Of a stretch of DNA of 64,000 bases, positions 1 through 8,882 are shown piece by piece. The translations under genes and the position numbers were made by a program. Each line of letters begins with the position of its first letter. Position 1 is the stretch's first letter. The notes beneath the pieces are model-generated. The model did no database searches, had not been told where the DNA came from, and worked only from the letters and a program-made list of their open reading frames with translations. Source of the DNA: Pseudanabaena sp. PCC 7367. Its GTDB lineage: Bacteria > Cyanobacteriota > Cyanobacteriia > Pseudanabaenales > Pseudanabaenaceae. The stretch covers positions 2,924,001 through 2,988,000 of the forward strand of contig NC_019701.1 of NCBI RefSeq assembly GCF_000317065.1. Reading direction: 5' to 3'.

Positions 1-165
1 GCCACCCCGAATATCTTGCAGATAAAGCAAAGAAGGCACCAAAAAATCATGGGGCGCAGGGCGGCTAATGCTAGGTAATTTGAGGGTCTCTGGGCGATCG
101 GTCACCGCATGCCATTTTGCGGCCACGGTATTGCTATTGCCAAAATCCACTGCGATCGCCACCAT
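1..165 (-). CDS. Hsp70-like protein, N-terminal part only
   Basis: The reading frame starts with ATG at 165 and runs off the left edge, so only 55 residues are visible. The first residues, MVAIAVDFGNSNTVAAKW, are the first phosphate-binding loop of the Hsp70/actin ATPase fold (D-F-G-N-S-N-T, where DnaK has D-L-G-T-T-N). Cyanobacteria carry several Hsp70-like proteins besides DnaK with this form of the loop. The gene lies 230 bases downstream of, and on the same strand as, the vWA-like gene at 396-1028, so the two may be co-transcribed. Substrate domain and length cannot be judged. Hsp70-superfamily ATPase is secure; exact role is unknown. Confidence 0.75.
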   Translation of the reverse strand, partial: MVAIAVDFGNSNTVAAKWHAVTDRPETLKLPSISRPAPHDFLVPSLLYLQDIRGG

Positions 166-395
166 AAAGCCAGCTACTCTAAATTGCCTATTGCCTTAAC
201 ATCTCAATCCCATATCGCACCAATTGCATCATCAAAATATCACATTCTGCCCAGTATTGCCCCTAGTCGCTTGATCTAGCCCTTTTTCAATCTAGCTCTT
301 GTGTAAAGATCTATATAAATATAAATATAAATAACTATTTAGTGGTTGCACTCAAGCGAGCGTGCGTTATGACTACCAAAGCTCTTGAAGCTTAA

Positions 396-1028
396 CTAAT
401 CAGTTAGAGCTAACAGCAAAAAATCGGTTACCTTATCCTGGGGCAACTCGGCTAATAGCTTAGTGTCAGTAATATCGTACTTAGCTCCAGCCAGATGCAA
501 GTCATCATCTAACGCCTGCAAAAAACCTCTGGCAATCATATTGTCTCCCACCTGGGCAAACATAACGCCAATTTCATCATCCCGATCGACTTTGTGGGTT
601 GTCTGTACCAGGGTGCTAACCAGTGCTTTACGGCAGTCCTTGCCAATTGGTTCATGGTCCAGAATCACCACAATCATTTCGCCATTGGCCTTAGCCGTGC
701 CTTGCGCCTTACGATCGAAATAATCTTGCAAACAGTCTTTCAGCGCTTCCACCAGATCGGTTCTGGCTGTACTGTAATCGTCTTGGAATAGCATTGCTAA
801 AGTGCAACTATCTTCATGGCTATACTTACGAAATGGCCGATCGGCAATATAAATTGTGAGGCCGTCAGGATCAAACTTTTCGCATTTGGCAGCCAGATTT
901 AAAATTGATTTTTCGGCCACTTGCCATTGCTTTCTCAAACCTGGCGGGGCAGGACATTCCCGTTCCGATAGCCGCACCAGAATAATGGTATAGTCACGAT
1001 CCAATAATTTTGCATCCGCTTCAACCAT
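396..1028 (-). CDS. vWA-like domain protein with degenerate metal site
   Basis: A 210-residue soluble protein with an ATG start. The N-terminus reads DRDYTIILVRLSERE, where cyanobacterial vWA proteins have a similar strand followed by the D-x-S-x-S metal (MIDAS) motif; here V-R-L-S-E replaces it. The C-terminal half (MFAQVGDNMIARGFLQALDD, then KYDITDTK) matches the family pattern of a strand followed by 'x-F-L-x-x-L-D-D' and 'x-D-I-x-D-T'. I therefore read it as a vWA-fold protein that probably no longer binds Mg2+ and may act as a scaffold. No signal peptide or membrane segment is seen. It precedes the Hsp70-like gene on the same strand. The fold assignment rests on motif resemblance and is moderate. 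Confidence 0.55.
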   Translation of the reverse strand: MVEADAKLLDRDYTIILVRLSERECPAPPGLRKQWQVAEKSILNLAAKCEKFDPDGLTIYIADRPFRKYSHEDSCTLAMLFQDDYSTARTDLVEALKDCLQDYFDRKAQGTAKANGEMIVVILDHEPIGKDCRKALVSTLVQTTHKVDRDDEIGVMFAQVGDNMIARGFLQALDDDLHLAGAKYDITDTKLLAELPQDKVTDFLLLALTD

Positions 1029-1591
1029 GCTGAAGTTGCTCCATTGATTTATTTGCCTGGTTACTGGTTACCTGCATACCGCCACGATCTAGCGATTGTT
1101 TTATATATTTATTTATATATTTATCACCCGTTTAGATGATTTTGCCGCACCTAACCAGCTTCTAGTTTTTAATCAGCTATGACCAAGATGCCCGATCGGC
1201 GATCATGGCGTAATTGACAACATGATTGATAAGCTAATTGCTACGTTAGCAGATTTATTGATATTTAGATTATTTGTTCAAGTGCCAATTGATAAAAGTA
1301 AATCGACTCGATGCATTTCACTAACATCAGCAACCACAAATTGATGGTGCTATGGATAGATATGCTGATGCTATCTCGAAAATGCTAACGGTGAATTCTC
1401 TCTGCCAGAATATCCAAATCTCTAAATCTCTAAATCACTAGCTGACAAGGCCAAGTCAGTGGCTATAAAGATCTATCGAAATCGGATTGGGTTGGATTTA
1501 CTTAGCGATGGGCAATCTAGAATAGAAATGGCCATTGAAGCCACTAAGATTATTTACTAGATGTTTGTCGCCAGGAGCAGAGCAAAACTAT
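1029..1591. other. gene-free stretch
   Basis: No convincing coding frame. It contains an AT-rich run with short tandem repeats of TTTATATA around 1100-1125 and a duplicated TCTAAA unit near 1420-1440. It probably holds promoters for the flanking divergent genes, but I cannot name a site. Confidence 0.5.
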
Positions 1592-2044
1592 ATGGAACGG
1601 GGTTTGATGTGGTTGCCATTGCTAGCCTTGTTTATTGGGCTGGCCTGGGCTGGCTGGCGCGAATATCAAAAAGTGGAGGCATATCAAACCTGGGCGCAGG
1701 AGTTCGATCGCCACAAGTACGACATTTACGCGGTGTTGGGGCAAAAGGGCGATCGCCTGGTTTGGGGAAAACCCACCCGCCAAGCGCCAATTGAGGTACA
1801 GTCTGCTTCCCTAGCTGAGGTGGCACAGATCGAATTAAAATTAGATGGGGCATCGATCGCCATTGTGGGGCGAGATCCTGATATTAACCAGAGGCCAGAT
1901 CAAGTACCGGCCAAGGCAAAGCTGGTGGAAATCGAATTGGGCTTGAATTCCGGCGCGGCAATGGCAATCCCATTTACAGATGTGGCGATCGCCATGCAGT
2001 GGTTTCGCTATCTGGCCGAGCAAATCTCTGATCGCAACTACTGA
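1592..2044 (+). CDS. small membrane-anchored conserved protein
   Basis: About 150 residues. I start it at the ATG at 1592, which has an AGGAG about 15 bases upstream; an in-frame TTG at 1535 would add 19 residues without a clear ribosome site. One hydrophobic segment at the N-terminus (about residues 6-21, WLPLLALFIGLAWAGW) suggests a signal anchor. The rest is soluble, with alternating strands and a repeated pattern (VQSASLAEVAQIELKLDG, KAKLVEIELGL) typical of a small beta-rich domain outside or beneath the membrane. I do not recognise a named family. It stands alone between two minus-strand genes, so context gives no role. Confidence 0.6.
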   Translation: MERGLMWLPLLALFIGLAWAGWREYQKVEAYQTWAQEFDRHKYDIYAVLGQKGDRLVWGKPTRQAPIEVQSASLAEVAQIELKLDGASIAIVGRDPDINQRPDQVPAKAKLVEIELGLNSGAAMAIPFTDVAIAMQWFRYLAEQISDRNY

Positions 2045-2362
2045 TAGTAAGCTTTGAGATAGTAGTCCACCACAAAGAATTTGATGCTTAATTTGCGATC
2101 GTGATAACTCTTTTGCGCGATTGCGGCCAATCATAATTAACGTGGTCGAGTAATAGTCAAGACATAATTGCTCTGGGCAAGATTTGGGGAAATTATTGGC
2201 AAGCTCATATTTTGCCCTAAACTGCTCCCCAGACGTTATAGCAGCAAAACCGATCGCCTGAGTGACTGCACTACCGCATATTTATGAATTTATGCTCAGA
2301 TCTGCTTATCTCTCTCAGTCCAGGAAATAGTTCAAGCAATTTAATTGCCGATTAACTACTAA
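2045..2362. other. gene-free stretch between convergent genes
   Basis: The 3' ends of the small membrane protein and the penicillin-binding protein face each other here. I see no coding frame and no hairpin with a clear T-run. Confidence 0.5.
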
Positions 2363-4267
2363 TTAATTGCTAACTGGTACTGGAAATTCTTGAATTGGCT
2401 CACCTTCCAGGGCACGTTCCATAAAAGTACGCCAGATCGGTGCCACATACTCGCCGCCCGTAACCCCATAAGCCATTGGCTTATAATCATCACGGCCGAT
2501 CCATACTGCGGTCGCCAATTGGGGCGTATAGCCTACAAACCAAGCATCACGGAAATCAGAGGTGGTGCCAGTTTTGCCAGCAACCGGACGACCATCATAA
2601 AGAATTGCCTGGGTGCCAGTACCGCTATTGACCACTCCCCGCAGCACACTGGTGAGGCTGGCCACCGCATAGGGATCAAGCACTAGCTCAGGATTAGGGC
2701 TATTATCCAGGATCACATTGCCACGACTATCGGTGACCCTGGCGATCATGGTGGTGGGTGCCTTATAACCGCCACTGGCAAAGGTGGCATAGGCTGCCGC
2801 CATTTCCATTGGGGTAAGATCGGCTGCGCCCAGGGGTAACGAAATCACCGGCAGAATTGGGCTTTTAATGCCCATTTTGCGCATGTCTTCGATCACGCGA
2901 TCGAGACCCACGGCCTGACCAATTTTGACCGCTGGCACATTCCGAGATGAGGCTACGGCTTGCCTGACACTAATCGGCCCACTAAAGGTTTTGTCGTAGT
3001 TTTGTGGCTCATAGGCCTCATAGCCGTCGGGATAGGAAATAGGTGAATCATCGATCGTGGATTCGGGGCCATAGATACCAGTGGCAAATGCGGAGTAATA
3101 CACAAATGGCTTGAACGATGAGCCAGGTTGTCTCCTGGCCTGTACTGCGCGATTGAATTGGTTCTCCGAATAAGGCCCCACCCCACCAACTAGAGCTTTG
3201 ACATAACTGGTGCTAGGTTCGATCGCCACGATCGAAATCTGATCAGCACCAACACCATAGGCTTGTAGCTCGGCCACGGCCTCTTCGGCCACTTCTTCGG
3301 CGACCCGTTGCAGATTCAGGTCGATCGTGGTCTGTACCCGCAAGCCACCCTTGAGCACTGCATCACGACCAAATTTTTCTTCCAGCTCCGCCTGCACCGC
3401 CTGGGTTACATAGGGCACACGGCTAGCTTCATAGGATTTTTCCTTGTAGGCCAGGCGAATTGGTTCTTTGCGGGCTGCTTCTAGTTCTGCTTCGGAATAC
3501 CAGCCTAGCTCCGCCAATCGGGAAAGTACCAATCCCTGCCGACGTTTAGAGGTCTTATAGTTGTCAAGCGGGTTGAAGGCAGAAGGAGCCTGAATAATCC
3601 CCGCCATCATCGCTGATTCGGCCAAGCTCAGATCGGCAGCGGATTTATTGAAGTAGTTTTGGGCGGCTGCTTCTACGCCATTGGTATTCCTGCCCCAGAA
3701 CACCTGGTTTAAATACATTTGCAAGATTTCATCTTTGGTGAAAACCTGCTCTACCCGCATCGATAAAACTGCTTCAGCCACTTTACGGCTGATGGTTTTT
3801 TCAGAGGAAAGAAATAAATTCTTGACTAGTTGCTGGGTCAGCGTGGAACCACCTTCAACCGTAGCGCCAGATTTGAAGTTGACCACCACGGCACGGGCAA
3901 CCCCACTGGGATCAACTCCTTTGTGAGTATAAAAATAAGCATCTTCGATCGCCAGGACGCTGCGTTTGAGGTGCGGTGACATCCGCTCCAGGGACACCAC
4001 TTCGCGGTTGACATCACCATGCACTCTGGCAATCAATTCACCGTTGATGTCATAGATATAGCTGGTTTCAGTGGGCACATAGCCTTGCAACACCCTAACG
4101 TCCGGGAGATTGCGGAAGCTGAACGCCAGACCGACCAGACCTCCGGCCACGGCAGAACCGCCCAGCATAATAATGCCCAGCATGGTTGTGCCCAAGACCT
4201 TGGTAGTGGCCTTGGCAAACTTGCCTAACATAGACGATCCAGACTGCTTTAAACTATTAGGAGCCAC
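2363..4267 (-). CDS. class A penicillin-binding protein (PBP1A type)
   Basis: A 634-residue bifunctional peptidoglycan synthase: it polymerises lipid II glycan strands and cross-links peptides outside the plasma membrane. A membrane anchor lies at about residues 25-50. The GT51 transglycosylase follows, with the catalytic glutamate at E108 in AIEDAYFYTHKG and the EGGSTLTQQLVKN motif near 138-150. The transpeptidase has the SxxK motif with nucleophile S383 (SSFK), then SSRN, then KTGTT near 556. All key residues are intact and the length is normal for cyanobacterial PBP1A proteins, which lack a long C-terminal tail. The apparent start is GTG; an ATG twelve codons on is an alternative. It appears to be a single-gene unit. 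Confidence 0.93.
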   Translation of the reverse strand: MAPNSLKQSGSSMLGKFAKATTKVLGTTMLGIIMLGGSAVAGGLVGLAFSFRNLPDVRVLQGYVPTETSYIYDINGELIARVHGDVNREVVSLERMSPHLKRSVLAIEDAYFYTHKGVDPSGVARAVVVNFKSGATVEGGSTLTQQLVKNLFLSSEKTISRKVAEAVLSMRVEQVFTKDEILQMYLNQVFWGRNTNGVEAAAQNYFNKSAADLSLAESAMMAGIIQAPSAFNPLDNYKTSKRRQGLVLSRLAELGWYSEAELEAARKEPIRLAYKEKSYEASRVPYVTQAVQAELEEKFGRDAVLKGGLRVQTTIDLNLQRVAEEVAEEAVAELQAYGVGADQISIVAIEPSTSYVKALVGGVGPYSENQFNRAVQARRQPGSSFKPFVYYSAFATGIYGPESTIDDSPISYPDGYEAYEPQNYDKTFSGPISVRQAVASSRNVPAVKIGQAVGLDRVIEDMRKMGIKSPILPVISLPLGAADLTPMEMAAAYATFASGGYKAPTTMIARVTDSRGNVILDNSPNPELVLDPYAVASLTSVLRGVVNSGTGTQAILYDGRPVAGKTGTTSDFRDAWFVGYTPQLATAVWIGRDDYKPMAYGVTGGEYVAPIWRTFMERALEGEPIQEFPVPVSN

Positions 4268-4918
4268 TGTAGTTCACTCTCTCAACGCGATCGCTCTTTG
4301 CCATAGATGCCAATGCAGCAGATTAATGTAACTAATATGCAACACTGAATAATTGAATATTTAAGTTAGATTAAACTAGCCAGTTAAGTATCCCATCCTG
4401 GTCAATCAACAATTTAGCACTCTTATGATCTAACTAGCATTCAAGCAATTTGCTAAAACTAGTTGGAGTAGGACTAATTTGGTTTATTAAACAGGCTTTT
4501 GGCTTAATTAAATAGATTTTTATTTTATTTAGACAAACAATCTAATCAAAAAACAGTTGATTGGCAACCACATCAGGTTAGAAACTAGATTGAAATAGCT
4601 AATTTGATTTTGCTCCTGGACTAGTAGACTTCTAGCATAGGTGGCTAAAACCTACCCAAAAACATAACTCATAACTAACTCATAACTATTATGGCAATTG
4701 CCATAGCGAAGAATCGCCATAGTTCATCGTAGTAATGCCCTAGTAATGCCCATATACCAGATAGCTTCTAGATGTCACCGTACAATTTAGTGGTGCTACC
4801 GTGTTTTTGTACCAGAAGCACAACTAGAGCCACGAGTACCAATAAAATGATTCAAGTAATTCAGGCTATGAGCCTAAATACGCTTTATACGCTTTAACAA
4901 CCACTGAGTTTTATTTTC
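4268..4918. other. intergenic region with short repeats
   Basis: Divergent spacer between the PBP gene and tyrS. No coding frame is supported. It holds tandem short repeats (CATAACT units near 4668-4688 and TAGTAATGCCC twice in a row near 4729-4750) and one perfect 16-base palindrome listed separately. Confidence 0.5.
4690..4705. repeat. perfect 16-base palindrome
   Basis: TATGGCAATTGCCATA reads the same on both strands. A direct copy of its right arm (GCCATAG) recurs 16 bases further on. It may be an operator for a dimeric regulator; no regulator is identified. Confidence 0.4.
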
Positions 4919-6247
4919 TTGTTATTACCAGTGAATTCAACCGATTCTAATCCCACAAATCCTAATTTGACTCAATCTCATTCAAAACCCACAATACCTA
5001 CGATCGCCCAGCTAACCAAACAAGGCGTGGCTGAAATTTTCCCCGACGGTAAGCCCGACGGTAAGACGGATAATCTGGCTGATTTTATTGCTCAAGCCGA
5101 TCGCCCCCTCAGAATTAAGCTAGGCATCGATCCGACCAGGCCAGATTTGCACCTGGGTCATGCGGTGGTGTTGCGCAAAATGCGTCAATTCCAGGATGCG
5201 GGGCATGTTGCCGTTCTCATTATAGGTGATTTCACTGCCTTGATTGGCGATCCCACTGGTAAGTCCGAAGCACGGCCACGTTTAACCGCAGCAGAAGTCA
5301 AGACCAATGCGCAAACTTACTTTGATCAGGCTAAGCAAATTCTGGATTTTGATACGCGCCTAGAGGTGCATTACAACAGCCAGTGGCTTAGCAATCTGGA
5401 TCTGCAACAAATTATTGGTTTGCTCTCTAGTATGACCGTGGGTCAAATGCTGGCCAAGGAAGATTTTGGCGATCGCTATGGCAAGGGCACGCCCATCTAT
5501 TTGCATGAGTTTCTCTATCCCTTGATGCAGGGCTATGATTCGGTGCAAATCAACTCTGACGTAGAGATCGGCGGCACCGATCAGCGGTTTAATATTTTAG
5601 TTGGGCGCGATCTGCAAACCCGATTTAGTGAGTTTGATAAATCTACATCTGGATCGGAATCGGAAACTAGCCCAAAAACTAGCCAGACCGCCAGGCAATT
5701 TGGCATGGTTTTACCCCTGTTAGTGGGTCTGGATGGTAGCCAGAAAATGTCTAAATCTGCCGATAATTATGTCGGTATTGCCGAACCACCCCTGTCGATG
5801 TATTCCAAGCTGGAAAAGGTGCCAGACAGTGCGATCGATGAATATTTTAAACTGCTCACGGATTTAGAACTAAGCGCCTTGCCAGACAATCCCAGGGAAA
5901 AGCAAAAACTTTTAGCCTTAACAATCACGGCTCAGTTTCATGGTGAAGCTGTGGCCAAGCAGGCGCAAACCGATGCTGAAAAAATTGTGCTGGCTGGTTC
6001 CACTGACAATCTGGGCGATCTGCCTGAATTTGACCTGAGCCAGATTAATTTCCCCGCACCACTCTATTATCTGGTCAAGGCCAGTGGCTTATGCAAGAGC
6101 AACAAGGAAGCCCAGAGCCAGATCAAAAATGGGGCAGTGCGATTGGATGGCGAAAAGCTAGCAGAAGGTATTTCCTTTGAAGACGCTAATGATTTACGCG
6201 GTAAGGTTTTGCAGGTGGGCAAGAAAAAGTTTTTGCGACTGATTTAG
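4919..6247 (+). CDS. tyrS: tyrosyl-tRNA synthetase
   Basis: Charges tRNA-Tyr with tyrosine using ATP in the cytoplasm. Class I signatures are clear: [22 protein letters not shown] holds the HIGH-type motif (HLGH), and QKMSKSADN holds the KMSKS loop. The C-terminal part (residues about 375-440: [33 protein letters not shown]) is an S4 RNA-binding domain. The 442 residues fit the family. The insert rich in S, E and T around residues 240-256 is poorly conserved sequence. The frame opens with TTG; GTG at 4931 is an equally good start. lpxC follows after 67 bases. Confidence 0.95.
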   Translation: MLLPVNSTDSNPTNPNLTQSHSKPTIPTIAQLTKQGVAEIFPDGKPDGKTDNLADFIAQADRPLRIKLGIDPTRPDLHLGHAVVLRKMRQFQDAGHVAVLIIGDFTALIGDPTGKSEARPRLTAAEVKTNAQTYFDQAKQILDFDTRLEVHYNSQWLSNLDLQQIIGLLSSMTVGQMLAKEDFGDRYGKGTPIYLHEFLYPLMQGYDSVQINSDVEIGGTDQRFNILVGRDLQTRFSEFDKSTSGSESETSPKTSQTARQFGMVLPLLVGLDGSQKMSKSADNYVGIAEPPLSMYSKLEKVPDSAIDEYFKLLTDLELSALPDNPREKQKLLALTITAQFHGEAVAKQAQTDAEKIVLAGSTDNLGDLPEFDLSQINFPAPLYYLVKASGLCKSNKEAQSQIKNGAVRLDGEKLAEGISFEDANDLRGKVLQVGKKKFLRLI

Positions 6248-6314
6248 TAAAGATTTAGGTGAGGGATGAGAAGATAGATAGCCAAGTCTATGCTTAATCA
6301 TTGCTTATTCAAAT

Positions 6315-7166
6315 ATGGCCACAGAGCAAATTAACCAACAAGTTAACCAGCAAATTAACCAACAAACGATCGCCAATCCTTTTTCCCTGGCCGGCGTGGG
6401 TTTACACAGTGGTGCTGCGGTCAAGGTGGAAGTTAACCCAGCAAAGCCAGATACAGGCCGCTATTTTGTGCAGGGCGATCGCCAGATTCCCGCCTCCCTG
6501 GGTGCTGTAACCGCCACTGTCCTATCTACCCAGTTGCAAATCGATCAGCAAGCCGTACGCACCGTTGAACATTTGCTGGCGGCATTGGTGGGGATGGGAA
6601 TTGACAATGCGGAAATCAGGATTAATAGCGCAGAGCTTCCGATCTTAGATGGTTCGGCATTACCCTGGGCGGAAGCGATCGCCAGGGCTGGAATTACCAC
6701 CCAACCCAACCCACGTTCGCATCTAAAACTAAATCAGGTGATTTCCGTGACTGAGGGCGATAGTTTTGTGGTGGCGGTGCCTGCCCCTGCACCCAAATTC
6801 ACCTATGGCATAGAATTCCCAACCCAGGCGATCGGCAGTCAATGGTTTACCTGGTCACCGGATCAAGGGGATTTTGCCAAAGACATTGCCCCAGCCCGCA
6901 CTTTTACGATGGCAGCCTTGGCAGAGCAAGCCAGAGCCGCTGGTTTGATCAAGGGGGGCAGCCTGGAAAATGCGATCGTCTGTGATCAGCAAAAATGGCT
7001 CAATCCACCGCTCCGGTTTGAGAATGAACCCTGCCGCCACAAGATGCTAGATCTAATTGGCGATCTGAGCTTATTGGGTAGTTTGCCCCAGGCGCATGTG
7101 GTTGCTTACAAGGCTAGCCATCATCTGCATACCAAACTGGCTAAAGTTTTGTCAGAGGTGTCATGA
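6315..7166 (+). CDS. lpxC: UDP-3-O-acyl-N-acetylglucosamine deacetylase
   Basis: The committed, zinc-dependent step of lipid A synthesis: it removes the acetyl group from UDP-3-O-acyl-GlcNAc. The family landmarks are present: TVEHLLAAL with the first zinc histidine, ILDGSALPW, and CRHKMLDLIGDLSLLG with the second histidine and the aspartate, followed by ASHHLHTKL with the catalytic histidine. The 283 residues match cyanobacterial LpxC. The N-terminus is rich in N and Q repeats (QINQQVNQQINQQ), which is probably a nonconserved leader. It is followed 43 bases later by fabZ, on the same strand, as in many cyanobacteria. Confidence 0.94.
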   Translation: MATEQINQQVNQQINQQTIANPFSLAGVGLHSGAAVKVEVNPAKPDTGRYFVQGDRQIPASLGAVTATVLSTQLQIDQQAVRTVEHLLAALVGMGIDNAEIRINSAELPILDGSALPWAEAIARAGITTQPNPRSHLKLNQVISVTEGDSFVVAVPAPAPKFTYGIEFPTQAIGSQWFTWSPDQGDFAKDIAPARTFTMAALAEQARAAGLIKGGSLENAIVCDQQKWLNPPLRFENEPCRHKMLDLIGDLSLLGSLPQAHVVAYKASHHLHTKLAKVLSEVS

Positions 7167-7168
7167 GT

Positions 7169-7185
7169 CTATACAATCCGTATAG
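7169..7185 (+). repeat. small hairpin between lpxC and fabZ
   Basis: CTATAC and GTATAG form a perfect six-base stem around AATCC, starting three bases after the lpxC stop codon. There is no T-run, so it is more likely an mRNA structure than a terminator. Confidence 0.35.
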
Positions 7186-7209
7186 GCATTACTCTTACTA
7201 ACCAAACCC

Positions 7210-7683
7210 ATGCAAACTTTGACAGAAACCGAACCCCCAATTAAAACCACCTTCACGATCGAAGAGATCCAGCAACTGCTGCCCCATCGCTATCCTTTTT
7301 TGCTGGTCGATCGCATTACTGACTATGTCCCCGGTAAGTCGGCTACGGGCATCAAAAATGTCACGATCAATGAACAGTTTTTTCAAGGTCATTTTCCCGG
7401 CAAGCCAATTATGCCAGGCGTGTTGATCGTCGAAGCAATGGCTCAGGTGGGGGGCGTAATTCTTACCCAGATGCCAGAGGCCAAAGGACACTTATCCTTG
7501 TTTGCGGGGATTGATAAGGTTAGGTTCAGACGGCCAGTAGTCCCTGGCGATCAACTAGTCCTTTCCGCTGAACTGATGGTAGTTAAGCCAAAATTACGGT
7601 TTGGCAAGATGAAAGCCAAGGCCGAAGTTGATGGGCAGCTTGCTTCCGAGGGTGAACTAATGTTTTCATTGGTAACGGTTTAG
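7210..7683 (+). CDS. fabZ: (3R)-hydroxyacyl-ACP dehydratase
   Basis: Dehydrates beta-hydroxyacyl-ACP in fatty acid elongation and draws from the same hydroxyacyl-ACP pool used by LpxA. The hot-dog fold signature is complete: [14 protein letters not shown], then [25 protein letters not shown], which carries the catalytic histidine (GHFPG) and glutamate (EAMAQ). The length of 157 residues is typical. The gene sits between lpxC and lpxA, an arrangement that couples fatty acid and lipid A supply. A 314-base gap separates it from lpxA. Confidence 0.95.
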   Translation: MQTLTETEPPIKTTFTIEEIQQLLPHRYPFLLVDRITDYVPGKSATGIKNVTINEQFFQGHFPGKPIMPGVLIVEAMAQVGGVILTQMPEAKGHLSLFAGIDKVRFRRPVVPGDQLVLSAELMVVKPKLRFGKMKAKAEVDGQLASEGELMFSLVTV

Positions 7684-7997
7684 TGCTGGCTTAGTCCTGG
7701 TTTAGTTCTGGGGTGGTGATGTGGTATCTATGCCTGAAGTCTATAAACCTATAGACCAAACCGATAAGTCTATGGGGTTATTTGCTGGCGCGATCCAAAA
7801 TGATAGGTTTGAAATAGCGCGATCGCCAGATTCAGGGGCATCCACCAGCCATAAAATCAATTTTTAGAGCCATGTTTGCGTCCCAAAACAAAGAGGCCGA
7901 TGCTAGCATTTGGCAAAAATCCGGTAACTATCTGTTAAATGTTAAATATAAAGCAAGCAACCGTTGCACGATCTCTAATATCTCTTAATCGCTGATA
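7684..7997 (+). other. gap between fabZ and lpxA with a hairpin
   Basis: No gene is seen. A perfect seven-base stem (GTCTATA at 7739-7745 and TATAGAC at 7750-7756, loop AACC) lies in it. The size of the gap suggests that lpxA may have its own promoter. Confidence 0.4.
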
Positions 7998-8849
7998 ATG
8001 ACTAGTGAGAGCCCACAAGTGAGCCTGACCTCTATGCCTGTGTCCCATGCATCTTCTGCACCGCTAATTCATCCCACTGCTATTGTTGCCCCTGGTGCGC
8101 AAGTTCATCCCACCACGCGCATTGGCCCTTATAGTGTGATTGGCGATCGCGTCAAGATTGGCGCTGAATGCGAGCTTGGCGCACATGTGGTAATTGATGG
8201 ATTGACGGAAATTGGCGACCATAATGTGATTTTCCCAGGGGCAGCGATCGGCCTGGAGCCGCAGGATTTGAAGTACAATGGCGCGGCCAGTATGGTCAAA
8301 ATTGGCAACCACAACCGGATAAGGGAATATGTAACGATCAATCGGGCGACTAATGCAGGCGAATCGACAGTCATTGGTGATTATTGTTTGCTGATGGCCT
8401 ATGTGCATGTGGCGCACAATTGCAACATTGCCGATCGGGTGATTATTACTAATTCGGTGGCGCTGGCGGGACATGTGACGATCGAAACCCAGGCCAGGAT
8501 CGGTGGTATTGTCGGCATCCATCAATTTACACACATTGGTCGGCTGGCAATGGTGGGCGGCATGACTCGGATCGATCGGGATGTGCCACCGTTCATGATC
8601 GTGGAGGGCAATCCCTCGCGGGTACGGGCGATCAACCGAATCGGGATCGAGCGGGCGGGGATCGAACCGGACACCCTAAAGCAGCTAAAACAGGCGTTTC
8701 GGATTTTATATAGTAAGGATTTTACGCTAAAGGATGCGATCGCCAAACTGGAAATGATCAGCGATCCCCATGTGCAGCATTTGCGGGGGTTCCTGGCGGC
8801 TTCGACGACGGGGGAAAAGCGCAGGGGGCCGATTCCGGGGAAAAGCTAA
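7998..8849 (+). CDS. lpxA: UDP-N-acetylglucosamine acyltransferase
   Basis: First enzyme of lipid A synthesis; transfers a 3-hydroxyacyl chain from ACP to UDP-GlcNAc. The N-terminal 190 residues form a left-handed beta-helix of hexapeptide repeats (IHPTAIVAPGAQVHPTTRIGPYSVIGDRVKIG and onward). The catalytic histidine lies in MAYVHVAHNCNI. The C-terminal helical part (NRIGIERAGIEPDTLKQLKQAFRILY) matches the family. At 283 residues it is slightly longer than E. coli LpxA because of a leader before LIHPTA. lpxB, which often follows in cyanobacteria, is not found; a convergent TIR gene comes next. Confidence 0.94.
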   Translation: MTSESPQVSLTSMPVSHASSAPLIHPTAIVAPGAQVHPTTRIGPYSVIGDRVKIGAECELGAHVVIDGLTEIGDHNVIFPGAAIGLEPQDLKYNGAASMVKIGNHNRIREYVTINRATNAGESTVIGDYCLLMAYVHVAHNCNIADRVIITNSVALAGHVTIETQARIGGIVGIHQFTHIGRLAMVGGMTRIDRDVPPFMIVEGNPSRVRAINRIGIERAGIEPDTLKQLKQAFRILYSKDFTLKDAIAKLEMISDPHVQHLRGFLAASTTGEKRRGPIPGKS

Positions 8850-8882
8850 AGTGGCTCTACCCAACATTTGTTAGATATATCA

